This document shows, one piece after another, positions 8,316 to 16,885 of a stretch of 57,670 bases of DNA. The notes beneath the pieces are model-generated. The model had not been told where the DNA came from, ran no database searches, and saw only the letters and a program-made list of their open reading frames with translations. The stretch's first letter is position 1; every line of letters begins with the position of its first letter. Source of the stretch: Neisseria polysaccharea ATCC 43768. GTDB taxonomy: Bacteria; Pseudomonadota; Gammaproteobacteria; Burkholderiales; Neisseriaceae. Position numbers and translations under genes: made by a program. The stretch covers positions 1 to 57,670 of the forward strand of contig ADBE01000031.1 of NCBI GenBank assembly GCA_000176735.1. The letters are read 5' to 3'.

Positions 8316-8422
8316 TATAGTGGATTAAATTTAAACCAGTACGTCGTTGCCTCGCCTTGCCGTATTATTTGTACTGTCTGCGGCTTCGTCGCCTTGTCCT
8401 GATTTAAATTTAATCCACTATA
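8316..8422. repeat. Correia element (CREE), short form
   Basis: About 107 bases between TATAGTGGATTAAATTTAAA and its inverted copy ending CACTATA, flanked by TA. The inner part has the CREE text (TACGTCGTTGCCTCGCC and TTGTACTGTCTGCGGC) but lacks the ~50-base block seen in the 155-base copies. It occupies most of the 425-base gap between pbpG and bcp. Confidence 0.95.
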
Positions 8423-8588
8423 TTTTTGTGGTTTGACATGGATATTTTTCATGCCGTCGTGTGTCGGTTTGGATGTTTCCGGCAGTTGAATCCTTGTCCT
8501 TTGGGGCGGTAGAATCGGGGTTGGTTTGGAAATTGCGGCGGTGCGTCTGCGTGCCGTTTTGAATAATGGGAATATCGGGAGTAGGACT

Positions 8589-9029
8589 ATGGATGTGAAA
8601 TATGAATTTACCCTGCCTTCGAGCAGCGGTGCGGATTTTCATTCAGCAGAACATCTGCCTTTGGTCGTGTATTTTTATCCGAAAGACAGTACGCCGGGCT
8701 GTACGACGGAAGGCTTGGATTTCAATGCGCGTTTGGAACAGTTTGAGGCATTGGGTTATACCGTGGTCGGTATTTCCCGCGACGGCGTAAAGGCGCATCA
8801 GAATTTTTGCGCCAAGCAGGGTTTCCGGTTCGAGCTGTTGAGCGACAAGGATGAAACAGTGTGCCGCCTGTTTGATGTCATCAAATTGAAGAAACTGTAC
8901 GGGAAAGAGTCGTTAGGTATCGAGCGCAGTACGTTCGTCTTGAATAAGGATGGAGAAATCGCCCATGAATGGCGGAAAGTCAAAGTGGCGGGTCACGCGC
9001 AGGAAGTATTGGAAACGCTTTCCCGATAA
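8589..9029 (+). CDS. bcp: Thioredoxin-dependent peroxiredoxin (Bcp/PrxQ family)
   Basis: 146 residues from ATG 8589, with GGGAG at 8578-8582 as ribosome site. The peroxidatic motif [14 protein letters not shown] places the catalytic Cys at residue 38. The resolving Cys five residues later in most PrxQ proteins is absent (TEGLDF), so it is a 1-Cys type or uses one of the later cysteines (NFCAKQ, TVCRLF). It reduces hydrogen peroxide and organic hydroperoxides in the cytosol. The last residues [15 protein letters not shown] match the family. Confidence 0.93.
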   Translation: MDVKYEFTLPSSSGADFHSAEHLPLVVYFYPKDSTPGCTTEGLDFNARLEQFEALGYTVVGISRDGVKAHQNFCAKQGFRFELLSDKDETVCRLFDVIKLKKLYGKESLGIERSTFVLNKDGEIAHEWRKVKVAGHAQEVLETLSR

Positions 9030-9037
9030 TGTGAACC

Positions 9038-9070
9038 ATGCCGTCTGAAGAAGATTCAGACGGCATTTGT
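9038..9070 (+). terminator. Paired-DUS terminator after bcp
   Basis: ATGCCGTCTGAA 9038-9049 with TTCAGACGGCAT 9055-9066, followed by TTTG. It ends 15 bases before the xerD start. Confidence 0.8.
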
Positions 9071-9080
9071 TTGGAACGGT

Positions 9081-9955
9081 ATGGAAGAAGGTTTGATCGA
9101 CAGGCTGCTTGAAACGCTGTGGTTGGACAGGCGGCTCAGTCAGAATACTTTAAACGGTTACCGGCGCGATTTGGAAAAAATCGCCCGCCGCCTGTCCCAA
9201 TCGGGCAGAACGCTGAAGGATGCGGACGAAGCGGATTTGGCGGCGGCGGTTTATGTTGACGGAGAGCAACGGAGTTCGCAGGCGCGCGCATTATCGGCAT
9301 GCAAACGCCTGTATATATGGATGGAGCGTGAAGGCATGAGGACGGACAATCCCACCCGTTTGCTGAAACCGCCCAAAATTGACAAGAATATTCCGACCCT
9401 GATTACCGAACAGCAGATTTCCCGACTGCTTTCCGCACCGGATACGGATACTCCGCACGGTTTACGGGATAAGGCATTGCTTGAATTAATGTACGCAACC
9501 GGCTTGCGTGTTAGCGAAGCGGTCAGGCTGAGTTTTGGCAACCTGGATTTGGACAGGGGGTGTATCACTACCTTGGGCAAGGGTAACAAGCAAAGGATAG
9601 TGCCGATGGGTCGGGAGTCCGTATATTGGGTGGAACGTTACTACAAGGAGGCGCGCCCGTTACTGTTAAAGGGAAGGTCTTGCGATGCATTGTTCGTCAG
9701 TCAGAAAAAACAGGCATTTCCCGACAGCTGGCATGGATGATAGTGAAAGAATATGCAAGTCAGGCAGGTATCGAACACATCAGCCCGCACAGCCTGCGCC
9801 ATGCTTTCGCCACACACTTGGTGCAGCACGGATTGGATTTGCGCGTGGTTCAGGATATGTTGGGACATGCCGATTTGAACACGACTCAGATTTATACCCA
9901 TGTTGCCAATGTGCGGCTGCATAGCGTGGTTAAGGAACATCATTCCCGAAATTGA
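9081..9955 (+). pseudogene. xerD: Tyrosine recombinase XerD, split by a one-base frameshift
   Basis: The first frame (9081-9740) carries the SAM-like N-terminal domain and two catalytic residues: Arg143 in ATGLRVSEAV and Lys167 in LGKGNK. At the A6 run 9705-9710 the family sequence moves to the next frame, giving TGISRQLAWMIVKEYASQAG, then SPHSLRHAFATHLVQHG with His-x-x-Arg, and GHADLNTTQIYTHV with the nucleophilic Tyr, ending at 9955. One extra A would restore a protein of about 291 residues. As written, the first frame ends with PDSWHG and cannot cleave DNA. XerD with XerC resolves chromosome dimers at dif, so loss would matter; slippage or a sequencing error are alternatives. Confidence 0.9.
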
Positions 9956-10136
9956 GGCTCTATTCCCTCATCGGCTTCAGATTAATAAAAAACCAATCGA
10001 AAATAGAAATGCGATAAAAAAATACCAAGATAACCGAGTATCTTAACCTTGCAATACGAACTGTTTTTATTTATATTTGCGTACGATAATAAAAGCCGCT
10101 ATCAGTATGATAGTTTGAGAACACACGGAGTATAAA

Positions 10137-10337
10137 ATGTTTGTCTGTATCTGCAATGCCGTTACCGACCATCAAATCAAAGAAACTATTGCCGCAGGCG
10201 CGACCACAATGGGTGATTTGCAATCGCAGTTGGGTGTAGCAACCTGTTGCGGCTGTTGCGGGGAGCTTGCTGCTTCGTTTTTGACGGCACATAACGTGCA
10301 ACCGACGGTTACGGCAGGTATTAGCGTTCAAGCGTAA
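10137..10337 (+). CDS. bfd: Bacterioferritin-associated ferredoxin
   Basis: 66 residues with the four [2Fe-2S] cysteines in the BFD pattern: CIC at residues 4-6 (FVCICNAVTDHQI) and CCGCCGEL near residue 37-44. Bfd reduces the ferric core of bacterioferritin so that iron is released. The upstream ~100 bases are AT-rich, with ATAATAAAAGCCGCTATCAG possibly acting as an operator; this is not a clear Fur box. A paired-DUS terminator follows at once. Confidence 0.95.
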   Translation: MFVCICNAVTDHQIKETIAAGATTMGDLQSQLGVATCCGCCGELAASFLTAHNVQPTVTAGISVQA

Positions 10338-10350
10338 AACGGTTTTAAAA

Positions 10351-10381
10351 ATGCCGTCTGAACAGTTCAGACGGCATTTTG
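10351..10381 (+). terminator. Paired-DUS terminator after bfd
   Basis: ATGCCGTCTGAA 10351-10362 and TTCAGACGGCAT 10367-10378 followed by TTT. The AT-rich toxin/immunity mosaic starts about 50 bases beyond. Confidence 0.85.
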
Positions 10382-10423
10382 CTGTTTTTGGGCTGCGTGT
10401 TAAGACAGTGCCGATTTGCTTCA

Positions 10424-10693
10424 ATGATGATTCCGCTATGTATTGGGACGATAAAAGGGATAATAGTTATCCAAGATAAAAATTCTAATGATGGAGGTGC
10501 GGCATTCAGACCGACATCAGGCGAACAATATACAGTAATACAAATAGTTGGCGGAGATAATATTGTAAGGCATAAACTTTATATCCTTGGATTTTATAAA
10601 GGAAAAGATGGAAATTTTGAATATATCAGAGAAGCAGATGGAAAAATTAATCATAGATTATTTGTCCCTAAGCAGCAATTTCCTGAAAAATAG
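10424..10693 (+). pseudogene. Probable polymorphic-toxin C-terminal tail (fragment 1)
   Basis: Up to 89 codons, AT-rich, with no convincing ribosome site. The recognisable body reads DGGAAFRPTSGEQYTVIQIV, then RHKLYILGFYKGKDGNFEYI and NHRLFVPKQQF before the stop. Only 15 bases separate its stop from the next start, the usual toxin-immunity spacing in maf and cdi loci. I do not recognise a named toxin family. The reading as the end of a displaced toxin is inference from position, composition and the neighbouring immunity-like gene. Confidence 0.45.
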
Positions 10694-10708
10694 CAGATAG
10701 AGATTAAT

Positions 10709-11011
10709 ATGTTAAATGAGATTTTTGAAATTTATTCGAGACAAGGGGAATCTTTGATAGGAATTGGAATTAGAGAAGCCGCATTACCCGTCCCCGCTGC
10801 AATAGATATATTAAATTTATTTATCAATGAGAGAATACTTGTATTGGGGGGAGATATTTATATCAAGAAAGATAATTATTTTTATCAAACATATGATAAT
10901 TGGTATTACGAGGGAAGTAATTTATTTAACAGTATCGACAAAGCAATGCATTATTTATCTCAAATAAAATTAGAGAATGCATACGTATCTTTTGTTTTAA
11001 AATTTATCTAA
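10709..11011 (+). CDS. Immunity-like protein (resembles Imm40)
   Basis: 100 residues, AT-rich. The sequence has IGIREAALPVPAAIDILNLF near residue 20 and LVLGGDIYIKKDNYFYQTYD followed by NWYYEG, a pattern like the immunity protein 40 family of polymorphic toxin systems. No signal peptide or membrane segment, so it would act in the cytosol by binding its toxin. It follows the toxin-like tail at 10424-10693 by 15 bases. Family assignment is by recollection of motif and is moderate. Confidence 0.55.
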   Translation: MLNEIFEIYSRQGESLIGIGIREAALPVPAAIDILNLFINERILVLGGDIYIKKDNYFYQTYDNWYYEGSNLFNSIDKAMHYLSQIKLENAYVSFVLKFI

Positions 11012-11162
11012 CAAAGGAAGCACAAGAATAGATTTATAGTAAAACATCAAGATGTTGAATATCATGACTTAAAAGTCAGGTGTTGGAGTCACAGCTCAGG
11101 GGGTGCGAGAAATACATAATAAAGCAAAAGAACTATATGACCAAACAAGAAAGGATAGATGA
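11012..11162 (+). pseudogene. Polymorphic-toxin C-terminal tail (fragment 2), frameshifted
   Basis: Directly after the stop of the previous gene an open frame reads QRKHKNRFIVKHQDVEYHDL. Dropping one A from the A4 run at 11071-11074 continues it as KSGVGVTAQGVREIHNKAKE then LYDQTRKDR, with a stop TGA at 11160-11162. Its stop overlaps the next start as ATGA (11159-11162), the coupling expected for a toxin and its immunity gene. The block has no start codon and joins the upstream immunity gene without a spacer, so it looks like a recombination junction. The toxin class is not recognised. Confidence 0.5.
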
Positions 11163-11622
11163 TGGGTTACCATATTAGGATAATAAATACCAGCAAAAAA
11201 ATTTCAGACGAAAATAAAATATTAAAAAACAAGGAGAACTTGTCAATATTTTTAAGAGAAAATTTAATTATCATGAAGGTTGCAACGAGATGGGTGAAGT
11301 ATATTTTTATGACCCAAACGATGAGGAAAGCATTCTTTTTTATGATGGGGAAGAATTGCTTGCAATTACCACAAGCAATGATCTACTATCATCAATGATA
11401 AAAATTGCAAGGTCGTTTAAGGATGGTTCCAGAGTTGTTGGTGATGAAAATGAGACTTACAAGGATATAAATAATGCATATCTACATGAGGATGATTATG
11501 AGCAGACGCAACAAAAAGAAGATAACTACATTAAAAAAATTAAGGACGCCATTATTCCAATAATAGTTCCTATTTTACTTGGGATAATTGCATTAATATT
11601 AAAAATATTAAAAATTAATTAA
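11159..11622 (+). pseudogene. Immunity-like protein with C-terminal membrane anchor, frameshifted
   Basis: The start at 11159/11162 gives MGYHIRIINTSKKISDE in one frame; about 11206-11224 (AT-rich, AAAATAAAATATTAAAAAAC) the coherent sequence moves to another frame as KKQGELVNIFKRKFNYHEGC, NEMGEVYFYDPNDEESILFY and on to a hydrophobic end AIIPIIVPILLGIIALILKI. The second part alone can start at ATG 11290 (110 residues). The membrane-anchored end suggests protection at the inner membrane. The frame change could be a real lesion or an error in an AT-rich run. Confidence 0.5.
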
Positions 11623-11644
11623 TCTTAAAGCTAGGAAACCGGCT

Positions 11645-11881
11645 ATGGACATACTATCCATAAACAATCAAAACTCAACGATATCACTAACTCAAGATGA
11701 AGTTTTTGTTTTACGGGCTATCTTGAGTGAGATATATGCAGGTGTATGCGTAGATGCAAGGGAATTTGAAATAATCCATGGCGTTGAAAGAGATGAAGTA
11801 GATGATTTGAAGAAATATTTTATTGAAATTTATGAAAAAATGACCACTTGTCAACCCACCACCCCTGAGCCCCTGGTCTGA
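11645..11881 (+). CDS. Small orphan immunity-like protein, hybrid C-terminus
   Basis: 78 residues: MDILSINNQNSTISLTQDEV, FVLRAILSEIYAGVCVDARE and a helical, acidic end DDLKKYFIEIYEKM. Ribosome site AGGAAACC lies shortly upstream. Base composition changes abruptly at about 11840: the last ~12 codons (TTCQPTTPEPLV) are GC-rich and probably come from the resident chromosome. I do not recognise the family; position at the end of the toxin-tail/immunity mosaic suggests another immunity gene. Confidence 0.5.
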   Translation: MDILSINNQNSTISLTQDEVFVLRAILSEIYAGVCVDAREFEIIHGVERDEVDDLKKYFIEIYEKMTTCQPTTPEPLV

Positions 11882-11921
11882 AGGCTTGGGATTGTGGAAG
11901 CAGAACGGTAAGGAAATGCTG

Positions 11922-12155
11922 ATGAAACTAACCCTGATGTTTCGCGAATATTGCAGTTTATGCCACAAGATGCGAGACGAACTTAAACCTTTCCAGGATG
12001 AATACGGTTTCGGGCTGGATGTGCTTGATGTGGATGATGATCCCGTTTTGGAAGAGAAATATAATGAGCTGGTTCCTGTTTTGTTGGCAGGTGATAAAGA
12101 GATTTGCCATTGGTATTTGGATGAAAAAAAGTTGAGGCAGGTTCTCGAATCGTAA
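11922..12155 (+). CDS. Glutaredoxin-like thioredoxin-fold protein (DUF836 type)
   Basis: 77 residues from ATG 11922 (TAAGGA about nine bases before); ATG 11916 would add two residues. A CxxC pair near the N-terminus (MFREYCSLCHKMRDEL) is followed by LDVLDVDDDPVLEEKYNELV and PVLLAGDKEICHW, the cis-Pro region of a glutaredoxin fold. The small GlrX/DUF836 proteins are probably thiol-disulphide oxidoreductases; the substrate is unknown. It lies just behind the AT-rich mosaic and ends at a paired-DUS terminator. Confidence 0.85.
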   Translation: MKLTLMFREYCSLCHKMRDELKPFQDEYGFGLDVLDVDDDPVLEEKYNELVPVLLAGDKEICHWYLDEKKLRQVLES

Positions 12156-12157
12156 AA

Positions 12158-12192
12158 ATGCCGTCTGAAGCAGGACTTCAGACGGCATTTTT
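12158..12192 (+). terminator. Paired-DUS terminator
   Basis: ATGCCGTCTGAA 12158-12169 and TTCAGACGGCAT 12177-12188, then TTTT. Confidence 0.85.
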
Positions 12193-12470
12193 AAATTAAA
12201 TCAACGGTTCTCGTTTTTTTGCGGAACAGAGGACTTGCCGTTAAAGGCAGTACGTTTGAATGCTTGGTAAATTGCTAGTCTTCTTCGATGTTGCATATTA
12301 ACCCTTTCTTTATTTTATTTGTCGGTTGGGAGAGAATCTAATTTATTGGTTTACTCAATGAGAGAAGTAAGATTAATTGTGAGATGTTATTGATTGGCAA
12401 TCATAGCATGTTTCAAAGAAAGTGTAGGCATGATTGTGTAAAGATGATAAGCGTTTGTGTAATCATCGGA
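12193..12470. other. Non-coding AT-rich gap
   Basis: This stretch between two convergent genes holds no open frame with coding character, no tRNA-like fold and no repeat that I can recognise. Confidence 0.5.
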
Positions 12471-12474
12471 TTTT

Positions 12475-12505
12475 ATAATAAAACCGCCAAGGCAGTGCTT
12501 GGCGG
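12475..12505 (-). terminator. Terminator of rmlD (minus strand)
   Basis: CCGCCAAG (12484-12491) and CTTGGCGG (12498-12505) form an 8-bp stem; on the minus strand TTTTATTATAA follows. Confidence 0.85.
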
Positions 12506-12528
12506 CGGAAACGGAGAGGCGGGCGGCA

Positions 12529-13392
12529 TCAGAGCAGCTTGGAAACGACCTGTGCAAGGGCTTTTTGCCAGTCTGACGGTTTGATGCCGAAGTCGTTTTC
12601 GATTTTGCGGCAGTCCAAAATGCTGTATGCGGGCCTGGGGGCGGCGGTCGGATATTCCTTGTCTGAAACGGCAGTCAATTCGGGAATGGGGAAGGATGTC
12701 TGCTGTTGCGATGCCGCTTGGAAAATATGTTGGGCAAATTCGTACCAGGATACGGATTTGCCGCCGGCGTAGTGGTAAATGCCGCGAACGGGATTGGACT
12801 GCTGCAACAGGCGGATGATGGCGGCGGACAAGTCGCCGGCATAGGTCGGGCAGCCGATTTGGTTGTGGACGGTGGACAGCGGGGAACGTTCCCGCGCAAG
12901 GTTCAGCATCGTGCGGACAAAGTTGTTCCCGTATTCGCTAAACAGCCAAGAAGTCCGCAGGATAAGGCTGTCGGGATTGGCAGACAGTGCGAGCAGCTCG
13001 CCTGCGGTTTTGGATTGTCCGTATACATTGGAAGGATTGGTAAAGTCGCTTTCCTGATAGGGTCTTTTCCCTTTACCGTCAAAGATATAGTCGGTTGAGA
13101 TGTGGATGAATCGGGCATGGGCGCGATGTGCTGCCAAGGCAAGGTTGTAAACGGCGGAAGCATTGACGGCAAATGCCGCTGCCGCATCGCCTTCCGCTTT
13201 GTCGACGGCAGTATAGGCAGCCGTGTTGACAATAGCGTCGGGTTGGAAACTTTTGACCATGTTGCAGACGGCATCGGCATCGGTAATGTCTAGGGATGCG
13301 GAATCCGTCGCAATGGTTTCCCAGTCTTCCGGAAGACGGTCGCGCAGGCAGCGTGCCAGTTGGCTTTTCGAGCCTGTCAATAGGATTCTCAT
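12529..13392 (-). CDS. rmlD: dTDP-4-dehydrorhamnose reductase
   Basis: 287 residues, normal RmlD length. It makes dTDP-L-rhamnose with NADPH in the last step of the pathway. Visible: N-terminal nucleotide motif LLTGSKSQLARCL, VNTAAYTAVDKAEGD, the catalytic YxxxK in YGQSKTAGE near residue 128, ISTDYIFDGKG and RTSWLFSEYG. The partner genes rmlA, rmlB and rmlC are not next to it, so in this window it is solitary. Confidence 0.95.
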   Translation of the reverse strand: MRILLTGSKSQLARCLRDRLPEDWETIATDSASLDITDADAVCNMVKSFQPDAIVNTAAYTAVDKAEGDAAAAFAVNASAVYNLALAAHRAHARFIHISTDYIFDGKGKRPYQESDFTNPSNVYGQSKTAGELLALSANPDSLILRTSWLFSEYGNNFVRTMLNLARERSPLSTVHNQIGCPTYAGDLSAAIIRLLQQSNPVRGIYHYAGGKSVSWYEFAQHIFQAASQQQTSFPIPELTAVSDKEYPTAAPRPAYSILDCRKIENDFGIKPSDWQKALAQVVSKLL

Positions 13393-13591
13393 GAGGTATT
13401 TCCTTTGGTGAAAGTGTATTGTAGGACTTGCTGTCGGTATTATAGTGCCAAAACTTTGTCGACGGTTGACGGGTTGGCTTTTTGTGCCATGGGTATTGTT
13501 TTGCGCCGACTTCGGCTAGAATATCGGTTTGTGATTCAAACCTGTCGGGTGTCGGGTCGGTATTTTCAAGATATTTTCAGGGGGGTGCGAA

Positions 13592-14455
13592 ATGAGTGAG
13601 ATTGGTTTGGTAAAGATCTATTCTGGAAAAGTGCGCGATTTATATGAAATCGACGATAAACGTATGCTGATGGTCGCTTCCGACCGTCTGTCCGCATTCG
13701 ATGTGATTTTGGATGACCCGATTCCGGGTAAAGGGGAGATTCTGACGCAGATTTCCAATTTTTGGTTTAAAAAACTGGCTCATATCATGCCTAACCACTT
13801 TACCGGCCATACGGTTTACGATGTTTTGCCTGAAAACGAAGCCAAAGTTTTAGAGAAACGCGCCGTCGTGGCTAAAAAACTCACTCCGGTAAAAGTAGAG
13901 GCTATTGTACGCGGTTATCTGGCAGGCAGCGGTTGGAAAGATTATCAAAAAACCGGCTCTGTTTGCGGTATTCAACTGCCTGAAGGTATGCAGGAAGCGC
14001 AACAACTGCCTGAAGTGATTTTTACACCATCGACCAAAGCCGCAGTTGGCGATCATGATGAAAACATCAGCTTTGAAGAATGCGAACGCATTATCGGAAA
14101 AGAATTGGCGGCGGAAGTGCGCGCCAAAGCGATTCAGCTTTATACAGAAGCAGCAGAATATGCGAAATCCCGCGGTATTATTATTTGCGATACCAAGTTT
14201 GAATTTGGTTTGGATGAAGAAGGTACGCTGACTTTGATGGACGAAGTATTGACGCCTGACTCCAGCCGTTTTTGGCCTGCAGGCCAATACAAAGTCGGCA
14301 CCAATCCGCCATCTTTTGACAAACAATTTGTCCGCGACTGGTTGGAGCAAAGCGGTTGGAACAAAAAAGCACCTGCGCCTAAAGTGCCTGCCGATGTGAT
14401 TCAGAAAACAGTCGAAAAATATCAGGAAGCATTGACTTTGCTGACTCAGGATTGA
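13592..14455 (+). CDS. purC: Phosphoribosylaminoimidazole-succinocarboxamide synthase
   Basis: 287 residues, the longer SAICAR synthase type. It joins CAIR and aspartate with ATP in purine synthesis. Features: [20 protein letters not shown] at the start with the glycine-rich ATP loop, [40 protein letters not shown], and [14 protein letters not shown] near the end. Ribosome site GGGGGTGCG precedes ATG 13592. It is bordered downstream by AG-type DUS copies rather than the usual AT type. Confidence 0.97.
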   Translation: MSEIGLVKIYSGKVRDLYEIDDKRMLMVASDRLSAFDVILDDPIPGKGEILTQISNFWFKKLAHIMPNHFTGHTVYDVLPENEAKVLEKRAVVAKKLTPVKVEAIVRGYLAGSGWKDYQKTGSVCGIQLPEGMQEAQQLPEVIFTPSTKAAVGDHDENISFEECERIIGKELAAEVRAKAIQLYTEAAEYAKSRGIIICDTKFEFGLDEEGTLTLMDEVLTPDSSRFWPAGQYKVGTNPPSFDKQFVRDWLEQSGWNKKAPAPKVPADVIQKTVEKYQEALTLLTQD

Positions 14456-14468
14456 TTTTTAAGTTTGA

Positions 14469-14505
14469 AGGCCGTCTGAAAAGGATATGTTTCAGATGGC
14501 CTTTT
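14469..14505 (+). terminator. Inverted AG-DUS terminator after purC
   Basis: AGGCCGTCTGAA (14469-14480) and TTCAGATGGCC (14491-14501, one variant base) followed by TTTTT. The AG form is the DUS dialect of some commensal Neisseria; a second copy stands at 14573-14584. Confidence 0.75.
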
Positions 14506-14572
14506 TATTGCATCAATACTGGATTTTAAGGATGGTTGCCTTTATAATCGAGAGTTGTTTTCAGCGACTGAA

Positions 14573-14584
14573 AGGCCGTCTGAA
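14573..14584 (+). repeat. AG-DUS (AGGCCGTCTGAA)
   Basis: Single AG-type uptake sequence in the purC-pnp gap, about 100 bases after the first. Confidence 0.75.
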
Positions 14585-14691
14585 AGCTTGTTTATAACCT
14601 GCCGCACGGTCTGAAACCCTAACTATGCACATTCGGATTTTAGTGTGCATTATTAGTGTTTTAGCAGTGCGGTGTTTTGAAAGGAACAATG

Positions 14692-16812
14692 ATGTTCAAT
14701 AAACACGTTAAGACCTTCCAATACGGTAATCAAACCGTTACTTTGGAAACCGGCGAAATCGCCCGCCAAGCCGCAGCTGCCGTTAAAGTATCCATGGGCG
14801 ACACCGTGGTTTTGGTTGCCGTTACTACCAACAAAGAAGTGAAAGAAGGTCAAGACTTCTTCCCCCTGACCGTCGACTATTTGGAACGCACTTACGCCGC
14901 AGGTAAAATCCCCGGCGGTTTCTTCAAACGCGAAGGCAAACAAAGTGAAAAAGAAATCCTGACCAGCCGTCTGATCGACCGTCCGATCCGTCCCCTGTTC
15001 CCCGAAGGTTTCTACCACGACATCCAAATCGTAGCGATGGTGGTGTCCGTCGATCCTGAAATCGATTCTGATATTCCTGCAATGTTGGGTGCGTCCGCCG
15101 CGCTGGTGTTGAGCGGCGTACCGTTTGCCGGACCGATTGGCGCGGCACGCGTGGGTTATGTAAACGGTGTGTACGTTTTGAACCCGACTAAAGCCGAATT
15201 GGCGAAATCACAATTAGACTTGGTGGTCGCCGGTACGTCTAAAGCCGTGTTGATGGTGGAATCCGAAGCCGACATCTTGTCTGAAGAAGTGATGTTGGGC
15301 GCAGTTGTTTACGGTCATGATCAAATGCAGGTTGCCATTAACGCCATCAATGAGTTTGCCGACGAAGTCAACCCGGAAGTTTGGGATTGGAAAGCACCTG
15401 AAACCAATGAGGAACTGGTTGCCAAAGTACGCGGGATTGCCGGCGAAACCATTAAAGAAGCATTCAAAATCCGTCAAAAACAAGCGCGTTCTGCCAAATT
15501 GGACGAAGCTTGGAATGCCGTGAAAGAAGCGTTGATTACCGAAGAAACCGACACTTTGGCAGCCAACGAAATCAAAGGCATTTTCAAACACTTGGAAGCC
15601 GATGTCGTCCGCAGCCAAATTTTGGACGGCCAACCGCGCATCGACGGCCGCGACACCCGCACCGTTCGTCCGTTGAACATTCAAACCGGTGTCTTGCCGC
15701 GCACGCACGGTTCTGCACTGTTTACCCGTGGCGAAACCCAAGCTTTGGCGGTTGCAACTTTGGGTACTTCGCGCGACGAGCAAATCATTGACGCGCTGTC
15801 CGGCGAATACACCGACCGCTTCATGCTGCACTACAACTTCCCGCCGTACTCTACCGGCGAAGTGGGTCGCGTAGGTGCGCCGAAACGCCGTGAAATCGGC
15901 CACGGCCGTTTGGCTAAACGTGCGTTGTTGGCCGTATTGCCGAAACCTGAAGATTTCAGCTACACCATGCGCGTGGTTTCCGAAATTACCGAATCCAACG
16001 GCTCTTCCTCTATGGCTTCCGTCTGCGGCGGCTGCCTGAGCCTGCTGTCTGCCGGCGTGCCTTTGAAAGCACACGTTGCCGGTATCGCGATGGGTCTGAT
16101 TTTGGAGGGCAATAAGTTTGCCGTCCTGACCGACATCTTGGGCGACGAAGACCATTTGGGCGATATGGACTTTAAAGTGGCCGGTACGACCGAAGGCGTA
16201 ACCGCGCTGCAAATGGACATCAAAATCCAAGGCATTACCAAAGAGATTATGCAAATCGCTTTGGCGCAGGCCAAAGAAGCGCGTTTGCACATCTTGGATC
16301 AGATGAAAGCCGCCGTTGCAGGCCCGCAAGAGTTGTCCGCACACGCGCCACGCTTGTTCACCATGAAAATCAACCAAGACAAAATCCGCGAAGTTATCGG
16401 TAAGGGCGGCGAAACCATCCGTTCGATTACCGCTGAAACCGGTACGGAAATCAATATTGCCGAAGACGGTACGATTACCATTGCCGCGACGACCCAAGAA
16501 GCCGGCGATGCGGCGAAAAAACGCATCGAACAGATTACCGCCGAAGTGGAAGTGGGCAAAGTGTACGAAGGTACTGTGGTTAAAATCCTCGACAACAACG
16601 TCGGCGCGATTGTCAGCGTGATGCCGGGCAAAGACGGTTTGGTACACATCAGCCAAATCGCCCATGAGCGCGTACGCAATGTCGGCGACTACCTGCAAGT
16701 CGGTCAGGTTGTGAACGTGAAAGCATTGGAAGTGGACGACCGCGGCCGCGTGCGCCTGTCTATCAAAGCCCTGCTGGATGCGCCTGTCCGTGAGGAAAAT
16801 GCCGCCGAGTAA
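14692..16812 (+). CDS. pnp: Polyribonucleotide nucleotidyltransferase (PNPase)
   Basis: 706 residues from ATG 14692, with AAGGA at 14681-14685; ATG 14689 is also possible. It degrades RNA 3' to 5' by phosphorolysis. Two RNase PH-like halves are present (first with [20 protein letters not shown], second with [20 protein letters not shown]), joined by an alpha-helical domain; a KH domain follows ([20 protein letters not shown] near residue 560) and an S1 domain ([20 protein letters not shown] and [13 protein letters not shown]). A paired-DUS terminator follows. Confidence 0.98.
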   Translation: MFNKHVKTFQYGNQTVTLETGEIARQAAAAVKVSMGDTVVLVAVTTNKEVKEGQDFFPLTVDYLERTYAAGKIPGGFFKREGKQSEKEILTSRLIDRPIRPLFPEGFYHDIQIVAMVVSVDPEIDSDIPAMLGASAALVLSGVPFAGPIGAARVGYVNGVYVLNPTKAELAKSQLDLVVAGTSKAVLMVESEADILSEEVMLGAVVYGHDQMQVAINAINEFADEVNPEVWDWKAPETNEELVAKVRGIAGETIKEAFKIRQKQARSAKLDEAWNAVKEALITEETDTLAANEIKGIFKHLEADVVRSQILDGQPRIDGRDTRTVRPLNIQTGVLPRTHGSALFTRGETQALAVATLGTSRDEQIIDALSGEYTDRFMLHYNFPPYSTGEVGRVGAPKRREIGHGRLAKRALLAVLPKPEDFSYTMRVVSEITESNGSSSMASVCGGCLSLLSAGVPLKAHVAGIAMGLILEGNKFAVLTDILGDEDHLGDMDFKVAGTTEGVTALQMDIKIQGITKEIMQIALAQAKEARLHILDQMKAAVAGPQELSAHAPRLFTMKINQDKIREVIGKGGETIRSITAETGTEINIAEDGTITIAATTQEAGDAAKKRIEQITAEVEVGKVYEGTVVKILDNNVGAIVSVMPGKDGLVHISQIAHERVRNVGDYLQVGQVVNVKALEVDDRGRVRLSIKALLDAPVREENAAE

Positions 16813-16827
16813 TGCTTAGGGATGGAA

Positions 16828-16861
16828 ATGCCGTCTGAACTGGTTTCAGACGGCATTTTTT
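16828..16861 (+). terminator. Paired-DUS terminator after pnp
   Basis: ATGCCGTCTGAA 16828-16839 and TTCAGACGGCAT 16845-16856 followed by five T. Confidence 0.85.
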
Positions 16862-16885
16862 ACGGGTATCGGGAATTAATGAGTG

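Noticed and set aside
12192-12528. Possible small RNA or tRNA in the gap before rmlD
   Set aside because: No cloverleaf fold or promoter-terminator pair; only the rmlD terminator is clear.
15214-16698. Very long open frame on the minus strand opposite pnp (494 codons)
   Set aside because: It mirrors pnp codon structure and is full of Phe/His/Gln repeats typical of antisense frames; pnp on the plus strand has all family motifs.
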